Counted from the stretch's first letter, positions 55,367 through 63,824 are shown. The stretch is 64,000 nucleotides of DNA from Bacteroidota bacterium (GCA_018267955.1 JAFDXL010000004.1:162200-226199), one strand, 5' to 3'. The notes: a model not told the origin generated them from the sequence alone. Numbers and translations are program-made.

Positions 55367-56248
55367 TTGAAACGTTTTATACTATCATTAGCACTGCTGA
55401 CGCCTTTTTTTGCCTATGCACAACCCCACCACGAGGTAGGCTTAACAGCCGGCGTGGCTAACTATTATGGCGATCTGCAGAATAAAATGTTCCCGAAGGA
55501 AGGATATAGACCGATGGCAGGCATCGTATATAAATATTTCTTCAATCCACATTTAGGTATCCGTTTCGGAGCGTCTTATGCCAGTGTTACGGCAGCAGAC
55601 AGCCTTTCTGATGTAAAAGTGAAGCAAGACCGCAATCTGCGTTTTGCTACCAATATATTTGAGGTACATGGCGGTTTTGAACTGAACATCCTGCAAATAG
55701 AAAAAGACAGGTCTAAAATAACGCCTTATATATTTGCCGGCCTTTCTATATTCCACTTCAACCCTTATACAGATGGTTTGAATGGTGAAAAAGTATACCT
55801 GCGCCCGCTTTCTACAGAAGGACAAGGCATACCGGTATATCCTGACCGTAAGGAATACAAACTGACCAATATAGCATTCCCTGTGGGTGGCGGTATGAAG
55901 TTCCTGGTGGGTAAACAACTGTTCATCACTACAGAATTAGGTTTCCGCTACACGAATACAGACTACCTGGATGACGTGAGCAAATCTTATGTGAACCTGG
56001 ATACACTGAGGGCTTACAAAGGCCAGCAGGCTGTAAACCTGGCTTACCGTGGCGATGAAAAGAACGATTGGTACTCTAAAATGCAGAATGAGACCAATAA
56101 ACAATATCCAAATTATAAATATCAGCGCGGCGATAGCAAATCCAACGATTGGTACTGGTTTGGCAACGTGACCATTACCATCTACCTGGATGCATTTGGT
56201 AATGCAAAAAGGTACTGGCAAGCTGATTGTCCTGCGTTCCGTAGATAA
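55367..56248 (+). CDS. Outer-membrane beta-barrel protein, DUF6089-like
   Basis: A 293-residue protein. The only usable start is TTG at 55367, because an in-frame stop lies two codons upstream. Signal peptide MKRFILSLALLTPFFAYAQ. HEVGLTAGVANYYGDLQNKM and YKYFFNPHLGIRFGASYASV match the DUF6089-type outer-membrane barrels common in Bacteroidota, which end near FGNVTITIYLDAFGN. The role is not established; small porin-like or T9SS-related barrels have been suggested for relatives. A hairpin follows at 56277-56298. Confidence 0.82.
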   Translation: MKRFILSLALLTPFFAYAQPHHEVGLTAGVANYYGDLQNKMFPKEGYRPMAGIVYKYFFNPHLGIRFGASYASVTAADSLSDVKVKQDRNLRFATNIFEVHGGFELNILQIEKDRSKITPYIFAGLSIFHFNPYTDGLNGEKVYLRPLSTEGQGIPVYPDRKEYKLTNIAFPVGGGMKFLVGKQLFITTELGFRYTNTDYLDDVSKSYVNLDTLRAYKGQQAVNLAYRGDEKNDWYSKMQNETNKQYPNYKYQRGDSKSNDWYWFGNVTITIYLDAFGNAKRYWQADCPAFRR

Positions 56249-56276
56249 AACAAACACTACACACCAAAAAGAATAA

Positions 56277-56298
56277 AGCCCTCGCGTCTGCGGGGGCT
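56277..56298. terminator. Bidirectional hairpin between the barrel gene and hisS
   Basis: A nine-base stem AGCCCTCGC / GCGGGGGCT with one G-T pair lies between convergent genes, followed by ATTTATTTAT. Confidence 0.6.
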
Positions 56299-56324
56299 AT
56301 TTATTTATATACTATCCTGTAGTC

Positions 56325-57713
56325 TTATTTTATCTTCTCTATCACTTCCTGCAGGGTGATCATCTGCTGCTCACCGGTAGTAAAGTTCTTCAGGCTCAGC
56401 ATATTCTTTTCACGTTCTTCATCACCCGGTAATATTACATAGCTAATGCCCCGTTTATTGGCATACTTCATCTGCTTATCAAACTTGGCAGCATCGGGGT
56501 ATATCTCTGCGGTAACTCCAGCATCGCGCAGCTGTTTTAATACATGCAGGGCATATTCTTCATTGGCACCACCAAAATTTACGATCATTACGCTGGAGCC
56601 TACAGATATATTTTGCGGGAACAGGTTCAGTTCTTCTATAACATCGTAGATCCTGTCGATACCGAAAGATACACCGACACCGGAAAGGCCCTTTAGCCCA
56701 AATAAGCCCGTAAGGTCATCATAACGGCCACCACCGCCTATACTGCCCATCTTTACGGCTTTACATACTACTTCTACAATTACACCGGTGTAATAATTAA
56801 GTCCGCGGGCAAGGCTGATATCTACGGTTAAGGCTGAGTTCCACGATGTATCCTGTAATTCTGCATGATAGGCAAGTGTTTTCCTAAGCTCTTCGATGCC
56901 TTGCAAACCCGATTGGCTTGGTGCCATGATGGTTTCCAGGGCTGATAGTTTAGCCTCATTATCTCCCGTTACGCTTATTACTTTCTGTATCTGGCTGATG
57001 CCTTCTTCGCTGATGCCACGTTGCTGCAGTTCTTTTACTACCCCATCCCAACCTATCTTATCCAGCTTATCCAGCGCTATGGTAATATCCATCATCAGCT
57101 CGGGTGTACCACACAATTCTGCGATACCTGCCAGCAGCTTACGACTGTTTATCTTGATCTCTATCTGCGGCAAGCCCAGTTTATGAAAAGCACTGCGATA
57201 GATGCACAACAATTCTGCCTCGTTGATGAGGGATGTACTACCTACCACATCAGCATCGCATTGCCAAAACTCGCGGTACCTGCCCTTCTGAGGCCTGTCT
57301 GCACGCCATACAGGCTGCATTTGGTAGCGGCGGAATGGGAATGCCAGGTCGTTCTGGTTCATCACCACGAAGCGGGCAAAGGGTATGGTAAGATCGTAGC
57401 GGAGGGCACGTTCGGTAACATTGGGAGAGGTGAATGGTTTTTCCAGCATCTTATCCCAGTCTGCCACCATTTTATCGCGGTCTGCTCCCTTCTTTTCGTG
57501 CAGGCCATTATTCAGTATTTTAAATATCAGCCTGTCGCCTTCCTCGCCATACTTACCGGTAAGAGTGGTAAGGTTTTCCATTGCGGGCGTTTCCAGCGGC
57601 TGAAAGCTGTATTGCTCAAAAATGCTGCGTAACGTGTCTAATATATATTGGCGCCTGCGTACTACCGCTGGTGCAAAATCCCTGGTTCCTTGTGGTATAG
57701 ATGGTTTTGACAT
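56325..57713 (-). CDS. hisS: Histidine-tRNA ligase
   Basis: A class II aminoacyl-tRNA synthetase of 462 residues. The N-terminus IPQGTRDFAPAVVRRRQYIL is typical, motif 2 is RYQMQPVWRADRPQKGRYRE, and the histidine pocket shows LARGLNYYTGVIVEV and GGGGRYDDLTGLFG. A C-terminal anticodon-binding domain follows (GVTAEIYPDAAKFDKQMKYA). It charges tRNA-His. The phosphatase gene upstream ends seven bases before it. Confidence 0.97.
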   Translation of the reverse strand: MSKPSIPQGTRDFAPAVVRRRQYILDTLRSIFEQYSFQPLETPAMENLTTLTGKYGEEGDRLIFKILNNGLHEKKGADRDKMVADWDKMLEKPFTSPNVTERALRYDLTIPFARFVVMNQNDLAFPFRRYQMQPVWRADRPQKGRYREFWQCDADVVGSTSLINEAELLCIYRSAFHKLGLPQIEIKINSRKLLAGIAELCGTPELMMDITIALDKLDKIGWDGVVKELQQRGISEEGISQIQKVISVTGDNEAKLSALETIMAPSQSGLQGIEELRKTLAYHAELQDTSWNSALTVDISLARGLNYYTGVIVEVVCKAVKMGSIGGGGRYDDLTGLFGLKGLSGVGVSFGIDRIYDVIEELNLFPQNISVGSSVMIVNFGGANEEYALHVLKQLRDAGVTAEIYPDAAKFDKQMKYANKRGISYVILPGDEEREKNMLSLKNFTTGEQQMITLQEVIEKIK

Positions 57714-57720
57714 TGTGCTG

Positions 57721-58179
57721 TTAGTTCTTGTATTTTTCTATAATTACATCGCAGGTTTCATTGATCATACGATACACGGGCAGGTAGCCATCTTCATTGC
57801 CATACCAGGGATCGGGTACCGATGCATCAGAGCCGGGGTTCAGTTCGTTGAGGAACAATACCACCTTACTCATATCTGCCCTGCCGCCGCCTATGCTTTC
57901 TATCTCGCGGTACACGTCCTTTGCCATCGCATAGATGATATCAAACCTGTCGAAATCGGCTTTGGTAAACTTGCGTGCCACCTGCGAAGATATATCTAAA
58001 CCATGTTGCCTGCATACCTGCTGCGAATGCCTGTGTGGCTGCTCGCCTATATGGTAAGATTCCGTTCCTGCAGAGTCTACTTCCCAGTCCAACCCATGCG
58101 CCAGTATCTTATGGCGCATCACACCTTCTGCTATCGGCGACCGGCATATATTGCCGAGGCATACCATTAATATTCGCAT
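57721..58179 (-). CDS. Low-molecular-weight protein-tyrosine phosphatase
   Basis: A 152-residue cytosolic phosphatase. The P-loop VCLGNICRSP carries Cys7 and Arg13 (C-x5-R), and the general acid Asp lies in SVPDPWYGNEDGY. It removes phosphate from tyrosine residues; in bacteria relatives control polysaccharide export or stress responses. It leads a two-gene unit with hisS. A TAGTTTTG promoter element lies 10 bases before the ATG, so the transcript may have almost no leader. Confidence 0.94.
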   Translation of the reverse strand: MRILMVCLGNICRSPIAEGVMRHKILAHGLDWEVDSAGTESYHIGEQPHRHSQQVCRQHGLDISSQVARKFTKADFDRFDIIYAMAKDVYREIESIGGGRADMSKVVLFLNELNPGSDASVPDPWYGNEDGYLPVYRMINETCDVIIEKYKN

Positions 58180-58189
58180 AATTATCCCG

Positions 58190-58197
58190 CAAAACTA
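58190..58197 (-). promoter_or_regulatory. Bacteroidota -7 element (TAGTTTTG) for the phosphatase-hisS unit
   Basis: Exact TAnnTTTG match on the minus strand, 10 bases before the ATG at 58179. Confidence 0.5.
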
Positions 58198-58293
58198 TTG
58201 ATTTTACAGGCTTTTTCAAACCCCAGGGCGTTATATACGATTGTTAATCAATTTCTAACGAGTTGCAATTGAGTGGTTAAACGGGCTTTTTTG

Positions 58294-58326
58294 TTTGGCG
58301 AAGGCAGGTGCTTACCCCCATCTTTG
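58294..58326 (+). promoter_or_regulatory. Full Bacteroidota promoter for the small secreted protein
   Basis: TTTG (58294-58297), a 21-base spacer and CATCTTTG (58319-58326, one mismatch to TAnnTTTG) form a two-part sigma-ABfr-type promoter. Transcription is predicted near 58333, leaving an A-rich leader of about 80 bases before the ATG at 58412. Confidence 0.6.
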
Positions 58327-58411
58327 TGTCATCAAAGCAAAAAACAAAAAAACACAAGCTTTAAAAAACAATCGAAACAAAACTTTAAAAATCAAAACAA
58401 AAACAAACAAA

Positions 58412-58960
58412 ATGAAAAAGATCATCGCTATCGCAGCTATCCTGACATCAACTTACGCAGCTAACGCACAGGTTTCTTCTACAGCTACACAAACTGTAAA
58501 CCTGAACCTGTCTGACGCTATCGAACTGACATTTACAGGTTCTGGTACTGCTACCGGTACTGCAGTTAACCTGGCTTTCAACACAGTAAATGACTACGCA
58601 AACGGTGTTACATCTGCTGCACAAGAACTGAAAGTACGTTCTAACAAAAACTTTACTGTAACAGTAAAATCAAGCTCTGCAAGCTTTAGCTACACAGGTT
58701 CTACTACACCGTCTCCTACAATGCCTGTAAGTGGTGTACTGGCTCTTAAAGTAACAGCAAACGGTACAAGCGGTACAGTAGCTACTCCGTTCTCTACTAC
58801 AGCTTATGCGGGTTTAACAAGTGCTAACCAAAACCTGATATCTAACGGTAGCCGTGGTGGTAACCAAACATTCAGCGTAATGTACCAGGCAACACCGGGC
58901 TTCAGCTACCCTGCAGGTACTTATACTACTGATGTAGTGTACACTGCTACTCAGCTGTAA
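58412..58960 (+). CDS. Small secreted beta-rich protein, probably highly expressed
   Basis: A 182-residue protein from the ATG at 58412, which opens a clean signal peptide (MKKIIAIAAILTSTYAANAQ). The longer frame up to 58295 would read through the promoter and an A-rich leader. The mature part is Thr/Ser/Ala-rich and beta-strand-like (VNLNLSDAIELTFTGSGTAT, QELKVRSNKNFTVTVKSSSA), ending in YPAGTYTTDVVYTATQL, a style like pilin-type or WxL/DUF4402-like surface proteins. It has no T9SS tail. Codon use is strongly biased (CTG Leu, AAC Asn, GTA/GTT Val, ACA/ACT Thr), which with the strong promoter and A-rich leader suggests high expression. Function unknown. Confidence 0.78.
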   Translation: MKKIIAIAAILTSTYAANAQVSSTATQTVNLNLSDAIELTFTGSGTATGTAVNLAFNTVNDYANGVTSAAQELKVRSNKNFTVTVKSSSASFSYTGSTTPSPTMPVSGVLALKVTANGTSGTVATPFSTTAYAGLTSANQNLISNGSRGGNQTFSVMYQATPGFSYPAGTYTTDVVYTATQL

Positions 58961-59007
58961 GACGTACGGTCTACGGAACAAATAACAAGCAACGTTTAAA
59001 ACATAAG

Positions 59008-59033
59008 AAAGCTCTCTTTTATAAGAGGGCTTT
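59008..59033. terminator. Bidirectional terminator between the small secreted protein and DUF47 genes
   Basis: An 11-base stem AAAGCTCTCTT / AAGAGGGCTTT with one G-T pair, then a T run, lies between convergent genes. Confidence 0.8.
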
Positions 59034-59035
59034 TT

Positions 59036-59677
59036 TTATTCGTACTTAATGATGATGGCTTCGATAACGCCTACTGCATTAGCGCATTTATCTACCAGTG
59101 CACGCAGCATCTGGAAGTGTTCCATCCATTTGATGATAACAACAGGTTCTGTATGATCGGGGAAGAGGCCTGCAACGGCAGCATCTATTCGGCTATCGCA
59201 GGTAACGGTGATCCTGCGCAGCTCCAGGCAATGTGTCTTTAAAGACGTTAGCGTCCGCTTATCCTGCAAGCCTTTGATCGTTTGCAATAATATGGATGTA
59301 AAATGCTTGATCTCCCCTGCAACGTATTGAGAGGTAACACCTACCTGCTGCAATCCATAGCTCTTCATTTGCCTTACCACGCCATATTGCAGGTCTGCAA
59401 TATCATCAAGGCCTGATGCCATAGCGTGTATATCTTCCCTATCGAAGGGAGTAATGAAATTCTTGCTGAGCTCTACGAACAGTTTATGGGTAAGCACATC
59501 GTTCTCTTCTTCCATCTTAGCCAGGCGATCTACCAATAACTCAAATGGATCTTCGGTAGTATGGCATAGGGTGGCGTGAAAGGTAATGCTCATCTCCTGC
59601 AATTTGTCGGCTACCTGGTCAAACAATCCATAGAACTTATGCCCGTCAGGACTAAAAAACTTCTGCAATAAGGCCAT
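59036..59677 (-). CDS. DUF47/PhoU-like protein
   Basis: A 213-residue all-helical cytosolic protein. FITPFDREDIHAMASGLDDI is the DUF47 (TIGR00153) signature, with acidic metal-binding residues in DREDI and DDIAD, and EENDVLTHKLFVEL before it. Family members usually lie beside a PiT phosphate transporter and act as its regulator. No transporter gene is near this one, so the partner must be elsewhere. A TAGCTTTG promoter element lies 17 bases upstream. Confidence 0.88.
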   Translation of the reverse strand: MALLQKFFSPDGHKFYGLFDQVADKLQEMSITFHATLCHTTEDPFELLVDRLAKMEEENDVLTHKLFVELSKNFITPFDREDIHAMASGLDDIADLQYGVVRQMKSYGLQQVGVTSQYVAGEIKHFTSILLQTIKGLQDKRTLTSLKTHCLELRRITVTCDSRIDAAVAGLFPDHTEPVVIIKWMEHFQMLRALVDKCANAVGVIEAIIIKYE

Positions 59678-59694
59678 ACAACTACAATTTGCTG

Positions 59695-59702
59695 CAAAGC
59701 TA
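59695..59702 (-). promoter_or_regulatory. Bacteroidota -7 element (TAGCTTTG) for the DUF47 gene
   Basis: Exact TAnnTTTG match 17 bases before the ATG at 59677. Confidence 0.45.
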
Positions 59703-59789
59703 AAACCCTCTGCTGCACTAGCTTATAGCAGGCTCAACACTTAACCTTAACTTAATGATTTGGTAACATTTCGGGATGTATGATAACCC

Positions 59790-60500
59790 TTATTTAAGAC
59801 CATCTACCGCCTGGTATAATACTTCTTTTGTAGTGTAGCCAATATGGCGCCAAACAACCTTTCCCTGCTTATAAATAAATACGGTAGGTAATCCTGTTAT
59901 TTGCAGTTCGGTAGCCAGTTGCTGGTTCTCATCGGTATTGATGCGTAGTACTTTTACTACATCTGCCTTATCTTTCTCCAGTGCATCTACAAACGGAGCC
60001 ATATTGCGGCAGGGTACGCACCAGGGAGCAGAGAAATCTACCAGTGTTAGCTTATCGGCTGCCAGTTGCTGTCGATATCTTTCGATGCTCATCTCCATCA
60101 GCGCAGGGTCTTTTTCTACCTGTTTTTTATCGGCTATCCAGTCCTGCAATCCGCCTTTTAGCTCATATACTTCTTTGAAGCCTGCATGGCGCAAATTGTC
60201 AGCTGCGAGGGAAGATTTACTGCCATTATTATCATATACCAATGCTGGGCGGTCGTTGCCCAGTGCGGCTATTTGCTCGTCAAAGTCGCTACCTGTCCAG
60301 TCTATATGGATAGCCCCTTTGATATGCCCCTGTGCATACTCATCTTGCGTACTCACATCTATCAGCAATACCCGCTGCCATTGCATACAATGCTGAAAGG
60401 CCGACGGCTTTAGCAAATACTTGCCCGGTGCTGCCATTACAGGCATACCGGCAAACAATATTGCTGCTAACAAAAGAGAAGAGATCATGCACTTACGCAT
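59790..60500 (-). CDS. Exported rhodanese-like/thioredoxin fusion lacking the rhodanese Cys
   Basis: A 236-residue protein with signal peptide ending in MPVMAAP. Residues about 30-122 are a rhodanese domain (VLLIDVSTQDEYAQGHIKGA, KEVYELKGGLQDW). At the active-loop site, where rhodaneses carry Cys, this has Asp90 (LVYDNNGSKSSLAA), so sulfur transfer is unlikely. Residues about 145-236 are a thioredoxin domain with the intact redox site Cys161-x-x-Cys164 in APWCVPCRN and the cis-Pro loop TGLPTVFIYKQGK. It probably acts as a periplasmic thiol oxidoreductase with a protein-binding rhodanese. It lies just downstream of the cytosolic thioredoxin gene but has its own promoter element. Confidence 0.88.
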   Translation of the reverse strand: MRKCMISSLLLAAILFAGMPVMAAPGKYLLKPSAFQHCMQWQRVLLIDVSTQDEYAQGHIKGAIHIDWTGSDFDEQIAALGNDRPALVYDNNGSKSSLAADNLRHAGFKEVYELKGGLQDWIADKKQVEKDPALMEMSIERYRQQLAADKLTLVDFSAPWCVPCRNMAPFVDALEKDKADVVKVLRINTDENQQLATELQITGLPTVFIYKQGKVVWRHIGYTTKEVLYQAVDGLK

Positions 60501-60522
60501 CTTTGCGGTCTTTGGGCAGATG

Positions 60523-60530
60523 CAAAGGTA
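60523..60530 (-). promoter_or_regulatory. Bacteroidota -7 element (TACCTTTG) for the rhodanese-thioredoxin gene
   Basis: Exact TAnnTTTG match in the 36-base gap between the two thioredoxin genes, 22 bases before the ATG at 60500. Confidence 0.5.
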
Positions 60531-60536
60531 GTGGTA

Positions 60537-60839
60537 TTATGCGCTGTGCTGCGCCAGTATTTGCTTTAGCTGGTTGGCGGGTATCACGCCCGACTGGCGC
60601 CACTTTACCTGCCCGTTCTTAAACAGTATCAGCGTGGGTACGCCCGATATCTGGAACTGGCCCGATACTTCGGGGTTCTTGTCTACATCTACCTTTACAA
60701 TGGTAAGGCTATCGCCCACAGATTTCTTCACTTCCTCCAGTATGGGGGCCATCATTTTGCAGGGGCCGCACCAGGTGGCTGTAAAATCTACCAGTACGGG
60801 CTTATCACTGTTTATTAATTCTGAGAATTTAGTTGCCAT
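60537..60839 (-). CDS. trxA: Thioredoxin
   Basis: A 100-residue cytosolic disulfide reductase. The redox motif is WCGPCKMM with Cys24 and Cys27, and the cis-Pro loop is [14 protein letters not shown]. All features of classic thioredoxin are present and no signal peptide is seen. It reduces ribonucleotide reductase and other targets using thioredoxin reductase. The exported rhodanese-thioredoxin gene follows on the same strand. Confidence 0.96.
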   Translation of the reverse strand: MATKFSELINSDKPVLVDFTATWCGPCKMMAPILEEVKKSVGDSLTIVKVDVDKNPEVSGQFQISGVPTLILFKNGQVKWRQSGVIPANQLKQILAQHSA

Positions 60840-60995
60840 ACTCTAAACAGCCACATATATCATGCCATGGCTTTTTTTCATGTTATTTTGGCTGAATATG
60901 AGCTAAAAACAGTTGCAGATTCTATTTATAGGTTGCTGCAAAGCCTTCGGTTTATATATTTGTTCTTTAATTCTGCAATAACTTTAAGATTGAAC

Positions 60996-61430
60996 ATGAT
61001 CGAAGAACGGAACGATGTACTGCTGGCGGAGGATGACAATGATGATGTGATAGTTTTTGAGCTGGCAATGAAACAAGCAAATATACCCGCAGATATTAGG
61101 GTAGCCACAGACGGAGACAAGCTCTTTACAATGCTGAAACAACTGATACCGGACATCTTGTTCCTGGATATACACATGCCCTGCAAGGATGGTATATCTT
61201 GCATTATAGAGATACGCAGGAACAAAGATTATGACCATCTGCCGGTGATCATGTACACTTCTCATACCACAGACAAGTATATAGAAGACAGCTACCGCAA
61301 TGGCGCTAATATGTACCTGATGAAGAGCAAGACCGTGCAGGAACTATCTGCCAACCTGAAAAGGATATTTTCGGTAGACTGGAAACGGAACATGTACTTT
61401 CCGCCAAAACAAAACTACGTATTAAGCTAA
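60996..61430 (+). CDS. Single-domain response regulator (CheY-like)
   Basis: A 144-residue receiver domain with no output domain, from the ATG at 60996. The acidic pocket is in LLAEDDNDD, the phospho-acceptor is Asp58 in ILFLDIHMPCKDG, and the switch Thr and Lys lie in VIMYTSHTTD and NMYLMKSKTVQEL. The extended acidic start and Lys-rich end resemble Rcp1-type regulators paired with phytochrome-like kinases. No kinase gene is near. A longer frame from 60867 would add 43 hydrophobic residues with no family match. Confidence 0.9.
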   Translation: MIEERNDVLLAEDDNDDVIVFELAMKQANIPADIRVATDGDKLFTMLKQLIPDILFLDIHMPCKDGISCIIEIRRNKDYDHLPVIMYTSHTTDKYIEDSYRNGANMYLMKSKTVQELSANLKRIFSVDWKRNMYFPPKQNYVLS

Positions 61431-61451
61431 GCGAACAATAAACACATAACC

Positions 61452-61483
61452 AATCCATGCCTGCTGTATAACGGGCATGGATT
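61452..61483 (+). terminator. Intrinsic terminator after the response regulator gene
   Basis: A ten-base perfect stem AATCCATGCC / GGCATGGATT with a 12-base loop, followed by a T run. Confidence 0.8.
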
Positions 61484-61512
61484 TTTTATGATATAACACT
61501 ACAACAGCCGCT

Positions 61513-62430
61513 ATGCGAGCCATAAAATTACTAATACAACTCTGTACCGATTCGCTGAAGCATTTGCTGAAGAACGATCCCCTGCGTATGGCGGGCGCTA
61601 CCGCATTCTTTACCACCTTTTCCTTGCCGCCGATACTGCTGCTGCTGGTGCAGGTGTTTAAATGGATAGTAGGCCCCGAGCTGATACGCCACCAGCTATT
61701 TGTAAAGCTATCTGCCACCTTTGGTGTAGAGACGGTAAGGCAACTGGTGGATGTGTTGCGTGCCATACGCCGTATTTCCGACAGACCATGGATAACTATA
61801 GGGGGCTTCATCTTCCTGCTGTTTGTTATCACTACCCTGTTCCGGGTATTTAAGAACTCCATCAACCAGCTATGGAAGATAAGGCATGCGGGTAAAGAAA
61901 CCCTGGCACGCAGCCTTGGCAGCAGGCTGAAATCTCTTGGCGTACTAATGACGGCGGGCATCCTGTTTATCATAGCATTTGCCGCAGAAACCCTGCAAAC
62001 GGTGGTAGGCGCTTATCTTACCAAATGGTCGCCACAGGTATCGGCACTCTTTACACTTGCTATAGGCAGGGCTATATCTACCGTGGTGGTGATGTGCTGG
62101 TTTGCCATAGTATTCCGCTACCTGCCCGATGGGCGGCCTACGTGGCGTGTATCGTGGGTAGGGGCATTGCTTACCAGCATACTCTTTGGCATCGGGCAAT
62201 CTATTATGCACGCATTGCTCACCTACAGCAATATCAACAATATCTACGGTGCATCTGCATCTATGGTATTGCTGCTGCTGTTTGTGTTCTACACGGCATT
62301 GATACTATACTTCGGCGCTTGCTTTACCCGCCAGTGGGCTATATACAAGGGCACACCTATACAGCCCCTGCCCCATGCGGTCAGCTACAAGATAATGACG
62401 GTAGACACCGGTACGAATGAACCTGACTAG
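61513..62430 (+). CDS. YihY/BrkB-family membrane protein
   Basis: A 305-residue inner-membrane protein with about six hydrophobic segments. The N-terminal segment DPLRMAGATAFFTTFSLPPI and the later LPDGRPTWRVSWVGALLTSI and GASASMVLLLLFVFYTALIL match the YihY (formerly RNase BN, virulence factor BrkB) family. Its biochemical role is not settled. The convergent lipoprotein gene ends three bases away, leaving no room for a terminator. Confidence 0.9.
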   Translation: MRAIKLLIQLCTDSLKHLLKNDPLRMAGATAFFTTFSLPPILLLLVQVFKWIVGPELIRHQLFVKLSATFGVETVRQLVDVLRAIRRISDRPWITIGGFIFLLFVITTLFRVFKNSINQLWKIRHAGKETLARSLGSRLKSLGVLMTAGILFIIAFAAETLQTVVGAYLTKWSPQVSALFTLAIGRAISTVVVMCWFAIVFRYLPDGRPTWRVSWVGALLTSILFGIGQSIMHALLTYSNINNIYGASASMVLLLLFVFYTALILYFGACFTRQWAIYKGTPIQPLPHAVSYKIMTVDTGTNEPD

Positions 62431-62433
62431 CGG

Positions 62434-62973
62434 CTACAGGCCATTGTAGTGTATGGGCTCTACCCCTACACGGTAATCGTGTGCTACAATAGTGTCTATA
62501 ATGCTTTCCCTGTCCATTAGCTCATCCTTCTTTGGCAGGTTTACAGCAATAGTTATCTTCCAGCTGCTATCAGGTTGCAACTGCCCGGTGATGATGCCCG
62601 TAGTGATGAGCATCTGTGGTGTACCTTCTCCTCCCCAACCACCATGAGACTCGTACCAGGCATGTTGCGCGACGAGGTCTGTGCTGCTTAGCATAAAATG
62701 ATCCCCTGCAATAGGTGCCTGGAAGGTGAGCGTGGAGGAATAGCTGCCATCTAAAACTTTCGGATCCTTATTAATCTTGTATTGAAACAGGATGTGGCTG
62801 CTATCTATCGCAACGCCATAATAAATACCGGCAGGGTTGGCAGCAATATTTTCTATACGCTGGTAGCGGTGGTACTCGGCATATTTATAGTATTCGTGCT
62901 GTGGAGTAGTGCTATGCTTTTTGCAGGATGCGAAAGCCAATACTGTGATCGATAGTAGTGCGAGGTATTTCAT
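62434..62973 (-). CDS. Hypothetical lipoprotein (copy 2 of a related pair)
   Basis: A 179-residue lipoprotein with lipobox AFASC followed by KKHST. I recognise no family. Its layout (RIENIAANPAGIYYGVAIDS, then SSTLTFQAP, GIITGQLQPDSSWKITIAVN and DTIVAHDYRV near the end) parallels that of the next upstream gene, suggesting a diverged tandem duplicate. The two are 21 bases apart and probably cotranscribed. Confidence 0.7.
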   Translation of the reverse strand: MKYLALLSITVLAFASCKKHSTTPQHEYYKYAEYHRYQRIENIAANPAGIYYGVAIDSSHILFQYKINKDPKVLDGSYSSTLTFQAPIAGDHFMLSSTDLVAQHAWYESHGGWGGEGTPQMLITTGIITGQLQPDSSWKITIAVNLPKKDELMDRESIIDTIVAHDYRVGVEPIHYNGL

Positions 62974-62994
62974 TTTACGAGAAATTTTTTGATA

Positions 62995-63537
62995 TCAATA
63001 CATTATGTTCAGGCGTGCGGTTATGGTGTCTGCAATGCCGGTAAGGCCCAGCATAGTATCCAGTTGATTCAGCTTTACATCAAAGCCTATTATCCATTCA
63101 TCACGCAACCAGTTATCGCCTTTTATAAGCCTCCCCCATACCGTGCCCTGCTCTACCAGGGCATAGTGCAGCGACTTGTTATCTCCCGTACTGCCTGAAT
63201 AAACTACACGATGCTCCTTTAGCTCCTTGCCCGAATAGCTGAAGCTGGTAAGCCCGCTATCTACCTGGAACATCAGCTCCACCGCATGGCCGGTAGTATC
63301 ATAATGGCCATATCTAAAGGCCATGTGCGTGCTATCACTGTTTTCCATGTACCTTAATTTTTGCCAATAAGCATCGTAAGATGAATCAATATGCGAATTA
63401 GGCAGGAAGTAGCCGTAAGTGCTGTTTTCTTTCTTCGGCTGCACAGGGGGACGCGGCGTAACATGGGTATCTTCCTTCTTACGGCAGGATGCAGCCACAA
63501 CCAGTACAAGCATCAAGAGGGAAAAGGTGTATTTCAT
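62995..63537 (-). CDS. Hypothetical lipoprotein (copy 1 of a related pair)
   Basis: A 180-residue lipoprotein with lipobox VAASC followed by RKKED. It resembles the following gene in size, lipobox region and order of segments: RYMENSDSTHMAFRYGHYDT, then VELMFQVDSG, VWGRLIKGDNWLRDEWIIGF and DTITARLNIMY at the end. Identity is low by eye, so homology is inferred from layout. No function is suggested. Confidence 0.7.
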   Translation of the reverse strand: MKYTFSLLMLVLVVAASCRKKEDTHVTPRPPVQPKKENSTYGYFLPNSHIDSSYDAYWQKLRYMENSDSTHMAFRYGHYDTTGHAVELMFQVDSGLTSFSYSGKELKEHRVVYSGSTGDNKSLHYALVEQGTVWGRLIKGDNWLRDEWIIGFDVKLNQLDTMLGLTGIADTITARLNIMY

Positions 63538-63672
63538 ATCTCTTTAAATTTAGGTAAATAGAAAAACGCTCCTTAATAGTAGACGATACTTTTGGGATAA
63601 CCCTTGGCAATGCGGGCCGTTTTTTTCAATCACCTATTGCTAAACGTACGGTATCGTGTTGTTAGTATTTCC

Positions 63673-63720
63673 CACTTTTTACTTTTGAATTTTTACTTTT
63701 TAATTAACACCGCCATTGCG
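63673..63720. repeat. T-rich direct repeat, left copy
   Basis: CACTTTTT, TTTTGAATTTT, ACTTTTT and AACACCGCCAT follow in the same order as at 63936-63982, with small insertions and mismatches. The two copies bracket the inverted-repeat element, about 263 bases apart. Confidence 0.55.
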
Positions 63721-63824
63721 AGAAGCGATAGTGACAGAGGGATCTCCCGAAGTTGGCGATGGTGCTACATGATTGTACTGCTGTAACGCTACTCAGGAGA
63801 TTTCTCGCTGCACTCGAAATGACG
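63711..63824. repeat. Intergenic inverted-repeat element (CGCCATTGCGAG type)
   Basis: The left end CGCCATTGCGAG is the imperfect inverse (10 of 12) of the right end CTCGAAATGACG. GCGAGAA at 63718-63724 is matched by TTCTCGC at 63802-63808, and GTGACAGAGGGATCTCCC lies inside. This matches a style of non-coding repeat with GTCATTGCGAG ends seen scattered in many bacterial genomes (established as a pattern; the exact family was not checked). Confidence 0.6.
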
